A stretch of DNA of 64,000 bases from Parelaphostrongylus tenuis (lineage: Eukaryota > Nematoda > Chromadorea > Rhabditida > Metastrongylidae), in assembly GCA_019055375.1 (NCBI GenBank), contig JAHQIW010007054.1, forward strand, positions 1 to 64,000, given 5' to 3'. The number at the start of each line of letters is the position of its first letter. The stretch's first letter is position 1. The notes under the pieces are model-generated. The model was not told the DNA's origin. It searched no databases and saw only the letters and a list, made by a program, of their open reading frames with translations. A program made the position numbers and the translations under genes. Positions 33,818 through 45,489 of this stretch are shown one piece after another.

Positions 33818-36800
33818 ATGATCATCAAAAAGACATTTGACGAATCGCAGGAGATTGTCGTTTCAAAAAAAGAGGTTGGATGATTTATTTATCATGTATT
33901 ATTTTCAATAGTGTAGTGCAGTGGTAGTAACGCTGTTTGATGCTTACATAGTTCGATCGTGCATGAAGTGTTAAAGGGATTCGACAGGGTGATACGATAT
34001 TGCCAAAGCTGTTCAGCTCCGCGCTGCAGGGGTAATGAAATCGCTCGATTGCGACGAGAAGGACATTTGTGCTGATGGAAAATTCCTGTCACATCTTCGT
34101 TTTGTGGAGACATCGTCATCTTTTCGAAAAGTACCAATGAAGCGGAGATGATGCTAAAGGAATTAAACGAAGCCGGAAAGAAGATCGGATTACGTATCAA
34201 TAGGATGAAGACCCAGTTCATGAAGAACGCATGGTGTAATGGTGATCAAGTCGAAATGGATGTTTATCTGACTGCAGAAACCACCTCGCATGTGTACCTT
34301 GGGCGATCATAGAACATGAAAAACAACATGAAGGAGGAACTAGATAGAAGGAGGAGAGCAGCATAAGCCGCATTCGGGTCTCTCAAAGAAGCCACCGACA
34401 ATGACCTAGAACAAAACTCCGAACTCACCTTTTCGATTCAATGGCCCTCCCGGCGCTCTGCTATGCTGCTGAGACTTGGGCTGATACTTCGACCTGCTAC
34501 GAACAACTCACAGAGCACTAGAACGATGTTTCTGGAATTTGGTCGGCGCACACAACATCTGGCCGTCTTGCGTAGCTCATGCACACAACATCTGCCCGTC
34601 TTGCGTAGCTCAGATCTTCGAGGTCTATCCCATCTTCATGACCCAGAGGTCTATACATCTATAGCGAAACACGGATGGACCGGTTATATACTGGGAAGAA
34701 CAGACGACAAATGGACGAGAAGAACTGTGGAGTGGACTACACGACAATGTACGCGTCCTCGAGAACGACCACCGACAAATTGGAGGACATGTTCGTTAGA
34801 AGATTTAGAGAGCTGTACTCGCAGAGCCGCTATGCTCAGTTTTAGACGACCGTCATGGACGACTATCGCGCAGCAAAGGGACGATTGGAATATGTGCTGG
34901 GGTCCGCGCAACTAATGAAGATGGACCGTCCAAGTATTCGAGCATGCAATTAAGTACCAAGTTCACCAAGCCTCCTATCTCCAATTGAGAAATTTGTTTG
35001 AGAAATTTGTACACCCTCTTCTGATCACCTCATTTCACTACGGCGGTAACCGCATATCTTAGAGATCTAAGAAAACGTGAGCATAATTACCTCAGCATTC
35101 CAGGAAAAATCGACTCGATTAACATTCAGTGATAGTGCGTAACGTGAAAGGAATAGATATTAACACAGAATGCCTCAGATCCCAATGTAGAAAAGTGACG
35201 AACCGATTAGTCGCGAGCTATGTGAGAAGTTTCCTTACTGGCTTTGATGATAATGTATTCACTGTGAGACGCATGCAGATTCGACGATGCGTTTTTCGTT
35301 CCTATTCCCTAAGAGTACTAATAGGTTGAGGAGAAAGTTCCCGGAATTTGCTCATTACTTTAACATGTTCGCATGTTTTATATGCGATTTTCACATGGTT
35401 TGAAAGCTCGTTTTCTTGCGCATCGATTGATATATAACTCTTCTATACTGCCGCAAGATGGAACTGAACCGCGAACAGAAACGACTGTTGATGCTTCACG
35501 AGTACAAAGTGGACACAAGTGCCGCTGACACTGTTCGTCGAATCAGTGAGGCATGGGGCGAAGGAACTTTTGGAAAGACAGCTGTCTAAGATCACTCCAA
35601 AGAGTTCAAGGCAGGAAATGAGAGTCTGTCTGAAAGGCCACGATCGGGACGTCCACGAGAAGTCGACCGCCAAGCAATTCTTGACCGAATCGAAGAGTGC
35701 CCATCGCTGAGTTCACGAATGTTGGACGATGAGTTTGATTGTGATCAGAAGACAATTTCGACGATTCTCCACGAAGCAGGACTTCGGTGTGGCTGAACGT
35801 TATCGACTCAGAAAGAGACTATTTTGACTATTAAATTGTCTTTGTTCGAACTCAATTGATAAATAAAGTTTTTATAAGCTAATTCCGGAAACTTTCTCCT
35901 CAACCTATTATCTCCTAAAAGCTAACAGGCTTTTCTACTTTTCGAAAAGCTCCTAATCGCAGAGTTTGGCGAGCTATTCGTGACTGTACTACTTTTGCTT
36001 CGTTGAGAAATTTCTTGACTAGCTTGACCTCAGGTTATACCGGTGAAAACAAAACGATTAGTTAATTTGGAATAGGCGCTGGATTTGGGAATTACGTTTC
36101 GAATATAGCACAAATTTGGACCTTAACGCTAGAAGTCTTACGTAATCTATTTCGTACCATATGGACAACATAACGACCACAGCGCTTTGGGAATCTCATG
36201 AACACTTCTACAGATCTTGATGCAACTGTCAGTCAAATGGCTCAAAATCCCGCCCTCTAAACTCTGCTTTTTTGGTCTGGAATGTGTTTTTCGAAAACAA
36301 AACTCAAACCAAACACGAGAATGCTCAGCTCTAAGTGCACTCCGTTGCTTTTCTACAGATTGACAGCTAAAGATTATGGGGTTCAATGTGCATACATAAA
36401 ATACGTTTGAGAAACATGATCTGAATATTGGCCCTAGCTGTGATTCGACGGTGTGGAGTTGCGTAAACAGTAAAAAATCTCATAAGAAAAATACGAAAAA
36501 AAGTGAAATGGAAAAAGGAGCTACCGGCTTTAAAGTAGATGTTTAAGCTTCGCCTGTTCGCACTGAACTGCTTAGAGAAGGTGGGGTGCTCACTGGCCCA
36601 TGCACAGCAGCTTGTCGACATTCTGATCTGTTCCGATTACCGAGGACACTACTCGCACGGACTAAATCGTCTTCACGTCTACGTGAACGATCTGGCGACG
36701 AACTGCACTGCTAAAGAAGGTGTGTGCAGATCATTCATTTATCATTTCAACAGTGGCTGACACTTTTCGAACAATCGTCTGCGGCTAAAGGAATTCATTT

Positions 36801-39800
36801 GTGTTGACAATTTGAAATCAGAGATTTTTTGAATGAGTTTCAAATGTTTGAATATATTGCTCAAACTAACTGAACATGTCATCGTTTTATGCTTCTTTGA
36901 CAATGAGAAAATTTGAGACAGATGGTCATTGTGAAGAATTGAAACGGTGAGCTTTCTAGCCTTCAATAAATACATAAGATTGATCAAAAAGTAAGTGTGT
37001 CCATGCATTAGTCAAGCGCGCTGTTTGATGCTGGAATATATTCCTAGCCGTTCGGAGACGGCAGTAGATCTTTTTTCACAAAGAACGCGCAAGTCTCAGT
37101 ATTAAATAGAGGTTTTTCTTCCCCATATGGGAAGAAAACTCTAGGTGCTTTTGATTACAAAAAACTGCGGCTCCAGCAAGCTCTAAAACCGCAGTTTTTC
37201 TTGCACCCACCTAACAAATGAAATAGGTACAGGTAATCTGTACTATTTATAATTTCGGCAAATGCACTTCCCGAGCTGTAATAGGCTCATTTGACTTTGT
37301 TTACACTCAGGCAGCTGCGAAAATAGTGGCCAATTTCCACTGAATTAGCCGTTCCGCGACGGCTGTATCTATTTGAATACGCGATTTTAGGGAGACAAAC
37401 TCTGTCGCTGGAAAAAACTTTATCCTTGAACTCATAGTAATCATTCCACAGCTTAAATCTCGGAAATTCAGCCTTGTAAATGGTTTATGAAAAGCTTTTT
37501 TTATTGCATTGTAGCAGCGTGAATAATGTTATGTTTCACATTCAATTCGCTTTATTCGCTCGGTTAAGGTCTGTGAGTGGCTTTTCGTTGGACTATTGGT
37601 GGTCATTCAATATCTCAAACTTTTTGGAATAGCCATTCCGTCGCTTGAACATCATAGCAGGTTTATTTGACAGTCTGAAATAAGAAAAAAAATTGTAAAT
37701 AGAACGGTAGGACAAAGCCTCTTCTACAATTACAATTCAAAAAACCAAAAATTTTTCTGAAATAAAGAAAAACTCTTTACAAATAAACAACAAGTTCTCG
37801 CGCTTCTGGAGTGACGCGCTTTTTGGAGGCGGCTGTTGAAATCGCTACGCACAGCATCATTCGAAAGGCGCTCGTTTTCGCTACTTATTAAGAAATTCAC
37901 TCTCCGTTTCGAAAAGTTTTCAGGTTTTCTGTAGAATCTGTTTTATCCCTCCATAGCTACGAACTTTTTTTTGCTGCGCACTGCCAACTCACTATGATGT
38001 TTAAGCGACGGAATGACTATTCTGAACCCGATAAGTGATTTCATTTCGGCTCTAACAGCGCTATATATTGAGCTTTTTGAAAACCAACTTCATAATCAAG
38101 ATTTCGGGGTTTCCTATCGAATGACTACCCATAGTATATCGAAAAGCCACCCGCACACTCCGGGCGAGCGAACAGAGCAAACTGAATGCAAAACGTATTA
38201 TATTTGCCGCCACAAGACATCAAGAAAGGCTTCCAAGATTCAAACACATTACTGAAATCATCGAGATTCAAGCTTTCGAATGTTAAAGGAAAGTTTGAGG
38301 AAAGTCTGTTAGAGCGAGAAAAACTTTCAAAAACTCGTGTATTGAAATGAATACATTTCGTTCTGAAATGATTAACAAGGCTCATAGTGGATTGTAATGG
38401 TTGAAAAACAATATAATTTACAGACTTTTGTAAATAAGATACAAATTCACACACTGGTCGTTGCTTGTTGCTGCTCAAATAGTTTCAAGAGCTCTCAGAA
38501 TCAGTTTTTGTCAAAAATTTCCCGAAATCTCAATTCGAAGCAATATCGTTTTTGACATGCAATTTCAATTGTTCTTTCTTTTTTGATCGTGCAATTTTTC
38601 AATGACATTTGTGTTCAGTAATCTACAGAAACACAACACCTTTCACTTTCAATTTGCTTTTGCCAATTTACGGCTCATATAAATGAAAGTGATTAAGTTC
38701 AGTTTCTTCAGAGCCCATTCTCAAGAACTATCAGTGAATTTAGATCGCTTTCCAAGTCGTTATTCTTCTTTTCTCCACAATACACCCAATGAACACAAGG
38801 CGCACTGCTGTAATTGACCAAGAAGTTACCCCTCCAGTGACGGTAACTACACATCACCTGACCAATTTTTTGTCTTGAAAATGTATAATGCTCGCGCTGA
38901 GCATGAAATTCATTCACATCAGTGGCCACAGTGCTTTGTTACTGGAAGTCAAAAGGATATTTATGTCCACTTTATATGGTTGGTATTTGAAGTTAAGTTC
39001 GAGGTTATTGTTTCCTTCGCTGTTTTTGGCATAGGGAGGCCTAACCCGTACGAAACCGTGCGCATAGATTTCAATATATGTGCTGTTGAGGCGTTTCTGA
39101 CCAAATTATTTGATTTCAATGCTCATCCAAATCCCTTACAATGTTAAACAGACCGATGGCAACAGCTTGACACGCGCAATTACCCGCCGTAGGGAAAGGG
39201 TTAAACATGTCAAAGAAAGTCTACCTTTGCTTCAAGATTAGCACATGTATGAAGATAATACTGCAGTAGCACCGCACTATTCTGCACAATGGGAAGTTGA
39301 TAAGCGAGTGCTCGGTATCGGTTAAGAAACCCTGCCTTACATAAAGCACAGCTCGGAGTTAACATTATAAAATTAGTATGAACTCTCACAGGCGCAACAT
39401 CATCTCATTGGAAATGATCTCGAAAAAAAAAAGATTCTAAGTACTTCTACACTGATTATCAAGTTCCTATAAAATCGTTGAAAGAAAGTACCTGGTACTG
39501 TAACTACCTTGATGATCGATTTCAGTTTTATTCCAAATAATTATTTTACATGATCTTTATCCTGTGATTAACCTGTTTGTCTATCCTGTAATTTGATCCT
39601 TCAATCTACCCTATATATCAGTTTTCAGGAAGAAATTCCAAATGAGGAAGAGAGAAAAGATATTCGAAAAAAATGAATTGAACATCAAAGGTACCGGGAT
39701 GCGCACAGTGAAAAAAAAAGACTGTGAAGGCGCATCAAATAAAGTGCTAAAGTTATCCTGTAATTTAACTTGTTTACCTACTCTATACATACATTTGTAT

Positions 39801-42800
39801 TAATTTCCTATTCTTCTTCCAATCTGCTGAATCAGAAAACGGAGTAGATACCACTGCGAGTCATGACGTTTTGAAGGAATGTTATGATCTGAATTATTTA
39901 GGAGAGCCAATTATCCTCAAAGACAAGGGATCCACGGCATGGGTGGACGGTCACAATCTGCTCGGTCCAGTAGTTGGAAACTTTTGCATGAAGCTCGCTG
40001 TAGAGAAGGTGTTTCTTACTTACAGAGAAAAATACACATAAATCAAATCTCAAAACCTTTTTATTATATATAGAAAAGGCACTACTCTATTTCAATAGTG
40101 GACACAAAAGTTGCTCTCATGCGAAGGATTTTATTTTCGCCTGATTTAATGATCTGAACCAGGCACGAAAAAACGGCATCGGATGGGTAGTAGCGAAAAA
40201 TTCGAATCACTTCGGTATTGCCGGTTGGTACGCTCAGATTGCTCTCCAGCACGGATTAGTGGTTAGTTATGAACCATAAGCGATTTAGCTCATAAATACA
40301 AAAAATTCCTTGCAGGGAATGGCATTTACTAATACGTCGCCATGCGTGTTTGCTACAAATTCGACCGAGAAGACACTAGGCTCGAACCCGATTTCTTGTG
40401 CGGCACCCGCTCTCAACGGCGATTCGTTTTTCCTCGATATGGCTTCGAGTACGGTCGCTTTTGGAAAGGTAGTTTTATGAGGAATAAACATTCGCACTTA
40501 TTACTTTACCTTATGCTGACCCGAATCGTCTTGCATCTACCTTAGATTATATGAGCAACTTTCACCTTTTCAAGCATCTATTTTTGTGAACAAACTCTAC
40601 ATTCTAGCAATATTACAGTTTCTTGACTGCTCGTTTATAAACTTATTGCTTTCACTCTCGAGAAATATGTGCATAAGGCGCGATCGCGAGTCAAGAGAAC
40701 TATTCTTTGTATTAAAAAGCATCGAAAGAGTTGGATGTATCCTGCAAGGAATTTGTCCGATTCCACAATGACTTGCCGGGCAGCCGTAGCTGCATTCAGT
40801 CTCTCATATGTTGATGCGTTGGAAGTAGTAGCTATTCTAAGACAAGTGCTTGGACACGGTGCTGTACTTGATGGAAAATGTCCATCAAGTTTCTATTTCT
40901 TATGCTTCCTAAAAACTCTTGTTAACTCTTTGAATCCATTTTTATTCAGATAGAAGTAATGGAGCAACGCGGTGCGAAACGAATTCCACGTGGGTGGGGA
41001 ACAGATGCCTTTGGAATCGAAACACAGGATCCCAGAGAAGTGCTCAACGGAGGAGGACTACAACCACTGGGAGGATCAGAAGCTACTGGTGGGTGTCGGC
41101 ATCCTGCTGTACAGTTTCTAAAAAGACGAGTTGCTGGCAGGCATTCTCATCTCACTCTATAACTTCGACTACTACGCCATGTCCATAAAAGTAATAATTT
41201 TCTATGCACGTAAAGATTCATCTCAAACACGCTCATTACGGTTCAGATAGAAGCGACATCAACACTGCTATAACTCCCGTAGAAATTGTACTCTGCTTGA
41301 CTATTTTTACAACGTTTTTTGAACCACAAGTCAGAACATGGTAATTTCCGTCAGTAGGACCAAAGATGCATAAAAATCACAAGTCAGTCGAAAAGCCCAG
41401 CATTATGAATAAATATTATTCGTTATAGAAAAATAGAATAAAGGCGTTGAACATCTGCTTATATGTTTTGCTTCACATAGCGATACCTTCCAACCGACTA
41501 TTTTGCGACCTCGCCTGAAATTTTGATATAGTTTTACAGAAGGCTGAAACGTACGTCTAACACTAAAGGTGCCATATCAGACCTCGTGAAAGGCTTAAAC
41601 ATTTCATTAGACTGTACTGAATTCCCAAGCAAAGTTAGAATAATTGATCGAAAGGTATTGCCATATGCCGATTTTACCAGTGGTGATCCATGCAATCGAC
41701 AATCAGTCACTGAGATAACGCTATATCGAATAATCTTTTCACTTGACATACAGTGATACATCTTCGGCGACGGTTCAGTAGTACTAGGTACAACCAACCG
41801 ATTGGCATGAGCTAATGATGGAGCCCATGAGAAAGTCGAAACGTACGTTTAGTATTAAAGATGCCATATCAGACCTCATGAAATTTCATCAAATTGACTT
41901 GCTTCATTCATGAGCTAAATGAGATTTTTAATGAACTTTATATTGAGTCATATCTTGGTATTAGAGATAAACACCAAATTTATCAATCAGAAGCAATTAA
42001 AATTGCACGACTTCAATGTCGCATACTTGCGCATCTTTTGAGAACATTTTGCTATACAACTTACCTGCATTTGCTTTGAAATGGATCTGTCGTGGGAACA
42101 AATTCGCTTGTTACTTATGCATAAATGACGCGTAGGGGAGAATGCTATAGAAGCGGCGCGCAACACTAATGGAGCTTCCTGTGGACGGCCCCAGCGCGGC
42201 TGGTCCTCCAGACTGTTTTCTCGAGCTTTGAACTTCACGAACCACTTTCTGTCCGTCCTTTCCGCAACCGTATCATTGCCCCAAGCTCCATTAATCTTGT
42301 GAGCCGCTTGGCTAGCATTTTCCCTTACCGGCCATTTTTGCATGAGTACCAAGAGAGTTTGTTTCTAAGACAGCTCCATCTTAAAACAAGTATAAGCAAG
42401 TTGTATAGTAAAATGTTTGCAAGAAAACGCGCAGTTGAACGATACTAAAATCATACAACTTTAATTATTTCTGTTCAATAAATTTGGTATTTACTGCTCT
42501 AGTATCAAAACTTATAGAACGACTTAATAATTATTGTCTCGATGTGACTGTGAACACTCGAATGATTGTGACTTTGATGAAGGCGAGATCGACGAAACGT
42601 TGGCTGAAATCATGATCATTTATACCGACGTTTAATAATACTCAAAATTCAAAGTAATGAATGTACCTACAACATTTAATCAAAGGCGTCTCTTCGCTCT
42701 ATGTTCAAGTGCCTTGTTGCCATTTTCATATTACAACATTTCAAGTTTTCTTTTTACCCTCGAAAACATATGTGTAATTTTGTCGCCTTGTTAGTGACAG

Positions 42801-44589
42801 TATCACTTCAGGAGGCTACAAAGGCATGGGGCTCTGCATGATGGTGGAGGTATTGTGCGGAATAATGGGCGGTTCGTCGTTTGGCAAGTCGATCAGAAAA
42901 TGGCAGACGACCGATGAAAGTGCAAATCTGGTATCCTCTCAAATATTGTGGAAGAAAGGTGCAACTAAAAACAGATTTTGCATTTAAGGGGCAGTGCTTT
43001 GTCGCCATCGACCCGGACTGCTTTGCTCCACAATTCAGCGACAGGCTTTCAAGTTTCTTAGCCGAAACTAGAGAACTGAATCCGGTAATCAGTGCAGTTA
43101 TTATACAAAATCAAAATTACCAAGCAGATAAAAACCTCGAAAAGGGGTTGCCAATTGAGACGCGACTAGCGCACAAGGACAATGATGCCTCAAATCAAAA
43201 ATTTTTGAAGCAGAAACTAAATCCACACACGAAAAGTTTGAAGATCTTTAGAAGTGGTGAATGTGAGGAAACAAATTGAATGCAGAAACCACCGGGATCA
43301 GGAGATGTCGGGGTCATGTAATGAGAAGAGCGACCAGCTTGTACATTATCATTGATTATATAAAGGCATTTTTTTCACGTTTCCTCACATTTACCACAAC
43401 TATGTGTGCATCTTGTTTTTTTCTCATCCTGATGTTTCCGTGTGAACAAAAAGCAGCAAACAACAGGCGGCGTAAATTTATATCAATTGCCATAACTCTA
43501 CTCATTTCCTTCGATCGTTCTAGCCGTAATACAAGTCTTCTCATAAGTAAAGTTATTGAAAAGGAAAGAATAGAATAATGCACAATACCTAAGTATCTTA
43601 GGGTTGACGAAAGGGCACTGCTTCAAGAAACAACAAAAAATACGTGATCACTGATTGACTTTGCGGTGAAGCGCTTTCAAGGCACTCCGGTCCCAGAGAT
43701 TTGATTTTTAACTTAGGTACAAAGAATTTCCTCCGATTCATAGAAATCGAGCGGCCTAGGTGCGTCATTGATATCACAAAATCCTAGAGGATATACGGAA
43801 TTAGCATTTAGAGACATTCATCAGAAGGGCCGAAATCCTCAAGAAGTATCTTAGAATGAGTATACGAGGAAGAAAATTGGATGATAGAACTGTCAAGGTC
43901 AGCACAATATGCCCAAAAATGAAAAAAGAATTTAAATCTCAATTTTGACTAGTGATCCTCTATACCTCTAATCCGTACTATTCATCCAGGTTGATCCGTC
44001 ATACCCTGTACAAGTTGCTGGAGATCCCGAACGAGCTCATATGTACATGTGCGATGAGTTGGACGGAATTGTTTACAAGAAAAGCCAACTTACACACATA
44101 GTAAGTCCTCTCATAAAGAGTGCTTAATGAGTTCCTATTTTCCACCTACAGCAAGTAAACATAATCTTCTCGATCGAGTCAATCGGCTTTTTCTTCAGTT
44201 CTTTCATTTCCAATAAAAACTTCTATTCTTGCCCTACTCATAGATTTGTGAAGAATTGCCACTAATCTTCCGAGTTTATTATTGACTGACTCAAAAAAAT
44301 TAAATAAAAACGCTAAAAAGACCTTTTGGTAAAGATATCACACAGCAATTCGGTGATACTGAAGTCTACAAAATTCTTTCTCGTATCTTGAGAGAAAAAT
44401 CAATTGTAAAGATTGGATTGTCGGAGAAACCTGGTTGTTTGTTTCTTTGGTGATCATTTAAGTATCAACACATGTATTAGTTTTTTAGAATAATAAGTTT
44501 CGTCTTTCTAGGAAAAGCTTGCAAACGATCTCGGAGTGCAGATGTTCAAGGCGAAGGAAATAAGTACGACTAACTTGGAAGATGATTGA
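33818..44589 (+). CDS. Ldh_2-family malate/L-lactate dehydrogenase, copy B, intact
   Basis: Type-2 malate/L-lactate dehydrogenase family: NAD(P)-dependent oxidation of 2-hydroxy acids such as malate or lactate; the exact substrate cannot be read from sequence. Ten exons join in frame: 33818-33874, 36539-36719, 39902-40008, 40163-40261, 40316-40468, 40950-41088, 42812-42930, 42989-43084, 43990-44100, 44512-44589, giving 379 residues, typical for the family. Motifs in order: DYRGHYSHG (about residue 55), [85 protein letters not shown]. The first exon is placed because its copy-A counterpart differs almost only at third codon positions; an in-frame TAG just before 36539 supports splicing there. 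No signal peptide; probably cytosolic. ATTAAA at 44656 may be the poly(A) signal. Homologous genes occur in C. elegans. Confidence 0.9.
33950..34935 (+). mobile_element. RTE-type retrotransposon relic, 3' part
   Basis: Frames in sequence resemble the second half of the reverse transcriptase seen at 19.8 kb: RQGDTILPKLFSSAL (33970-34020), a thumb region, THLFDSMALPALCYAAETWA (about 34425-34485), and a C-terminal stretch to about 34930. Many stops and frame changes. A 33-base tandem duplication (34551-34583 and 34584-34613) lies inside. The element sits in the first intron of dehydrogenase copy B and is absent from copy A. Confidence 0.7.
35324..35905 (+). mobile_element. mariner internal-deletion derivative with TIRs and TA duplication
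   Basis: Terminal inverted repeats of about 28 bp, starting GGTTGAGGAGAAAGTT at 35324 and its reverse complement ending at 35905, differ at two positions in 28. TA dinucleotides flank both sides (35322-35323, 35906-35907), the mariner target duplication. Inside, from ATG 35458, about 115 codons of the N-terminal DNA-binding domain can be followed (MELNREQKRLLMLHEYK, SLSERPRSGRPRE, STILHEAGLRCG) with a frame break near 35585. The catalytic domain is missing. It is a non-autonomous copy in the first intron of dehydrogenase copy B. Confidence 0.9.
37158..37200. repeat. short hairpin
   Basis: AAAAACTGCGG and CCGCAGTTTTT form an 11-bp stem around an 18-base loop in an intron of copy B. No function inferred. 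Confidence 0.5.
37393..38318. mobile_element. foldback MITE, TCGCTGGACAA family, copy 4
   Basis: The left end has TGTCGCTGGAAAAAACTTTA and TAATCATTCCACAGCTTAAA. The right end (38255-38318) in reverse complement has CTCGCTCTAACAGACTTTCC and ATTCGAAAGCTTGAATCTC. It lies in the second intron of dehydrogenase copy B. Confidence 0.5.
41543..41885 (+). repeat. two direct repeats about 292 bp apart with hammerhead-like starts
   Basis: The blocks 41546-41591 and 41838-41883 share GAAACGTACGT followed by a related stretch ending GCCATATCAGACCTC. Before the second, CTAATGA (41809-41815) and GTCGAAAC lie in hammerhead order, one base off the CUGANGA core. The layout, direct repeats each starting at a possible ribozyme 3' half, resembles retrozyme-like units but is badly worn. 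Confidence 0.45.
41943..42524. mobile_element. foldback mariner derivative, copy 1
   Basis: Flanked by TA on both sides (41941-41942, 42525-42526). Both ends share mirrored terminal sequence including CACCAAATTTAT / ATAAATTTGGTATT. From 42079 the plus strand encodes a mariner N-terminus (MDLSWEQIRLLLMH, stop, RVGENAIEAARNTNGA). From about 42180 onward the minus strand encodes the same domain again, further extended (INGAWGNDTVAERT, WFVKFKARENSLEDQP). So the element is an inverted duplication of a mariner 5' end, with no catalytic domain. Confidence 0.8.
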
Positions 44590-44599
44590 AGCATCGACG

Positions 44600-45480
44600 T
44601 TTTTAATTTATAGATACAGCAGCCATAAGCGTTATCATTACTGTAAAATTATTTCATTAAAGATGCAACTCTATTAGTTTCACCGCTGTTCAGTTTCATC
44701 CACGTCATTCTGTGGAATTTTCAGAAAGAACCGTTAGTACCAAACACTTCGTTCATGGCTGCTACCAGAAGCCTACCGATGTAACTGCTTCAATACCAGC
44801 ATCGATTTTGTAATCAATGATCAGTTTTGATGCATCGAACTATTCAGGAGACATTTGTGCTATTCTTCAGTCCAAAAACTGGGAAAAATAGCTGAATGTG
44901 GCTAAAGGAGCTGTGAAAAATGGGTCTAAAGAAATATAACTGCAGTACCAATGTCAACGTAGAGGTGGGGGAGAGGAAGGGGATTCGTGGGTTAACCTCG
45001 GCCCTGCTCAAATAATTTACTACAGACTCTAAGAACGTTTGCAGCCTTTTGAGGTTGGTACGTATAGATTAATCTATAGGCTGAAAAAACAGTGATTACA
45101 CAATATCATACGCTATCACAATAAACAACGCCTGTCCATCTCTATTGTAAAGTGGGGCGGTCAGTGTGGGGCGTGGGTCACTGATAAAGCGGGCGATACC
45201 GCCGAAATGTACGTATAGCTCTGACGTACCAACCCACAAGAGGCTCTAAACATTCTTACAGATTATATTGAATGTTCACAGTGAGATTTAAAAAACGGTC
45301 GATAAGATGGAATATTGAATAATTCGCTATTTTCTTGCTGAGAAGGCGTTGGAGGATTACATGCAGAAAAGAACAGTGGTTGAGTTGATTTAGATTTGTA
45401 TTCTATAGGTCAAAAACTGGAGCAGCTTTCAACAAAGAATTCGGAATACACTAAACAAATTATGTAATAGCTTCAATAAG
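44600..45480 (+). repeat. intergenic DNA with a family B hammerhead repeat
   Basis: No gene is seen. At 45050-45300 lies a family B repeat bounded by GAGGTTGGTACG (45051-45062) and CGTACCAACC (45225-45234) with the shared GTGGGGCGTGGGTC block at 45166-45179. Confidence 0.55.
45175..45222 (+). ncRNA. hammerhead-ribozyme-like motif, family B
   Basis: CTGATAA at 45181-45187 (one change from CUGANGA), stem II GCGG...CCGC around GCGATA, GAAA at 45204-45207, and a small stem III ending at U45216-A45217. Stem I pairing is lost. Likely inactive, but the aligned order of parts with 7877-7925 supports common descent. Confidence 0.45.
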
Positions 45481-45489
45481 ACAACGAAA

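Larger units (their letters stand above)
30000..44600 (+). repeat. segmental duplication unit 2
   Basis: Colinear with 5700-21500 (see landmarks there). It carries the intact dehydrogenase copy B. Transposon insertions present only here include the RTE relic at 33950-34935, the mariner derivative at 35324-35905 and the foldback at 41943-42524. The TG microsatellite and the RTE at 19.8 kb of unit 1 are missing here, so these events postdate the duplication. Confidence 0.8.

Noticed and set aside
36150..36500. Possible transposase remnant upstream of the second dehydrogenase exon
   Set aside because: Only scattered weak similarity in several frames; not enough to support a call.
42881..43279. 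132-codon plus-strand frame
   Set aside because: It joins parts of two dehydrogenase exons through an intron in a mixed frame; the spliced exons 42812-42930 and 42989-43084 explain it better.
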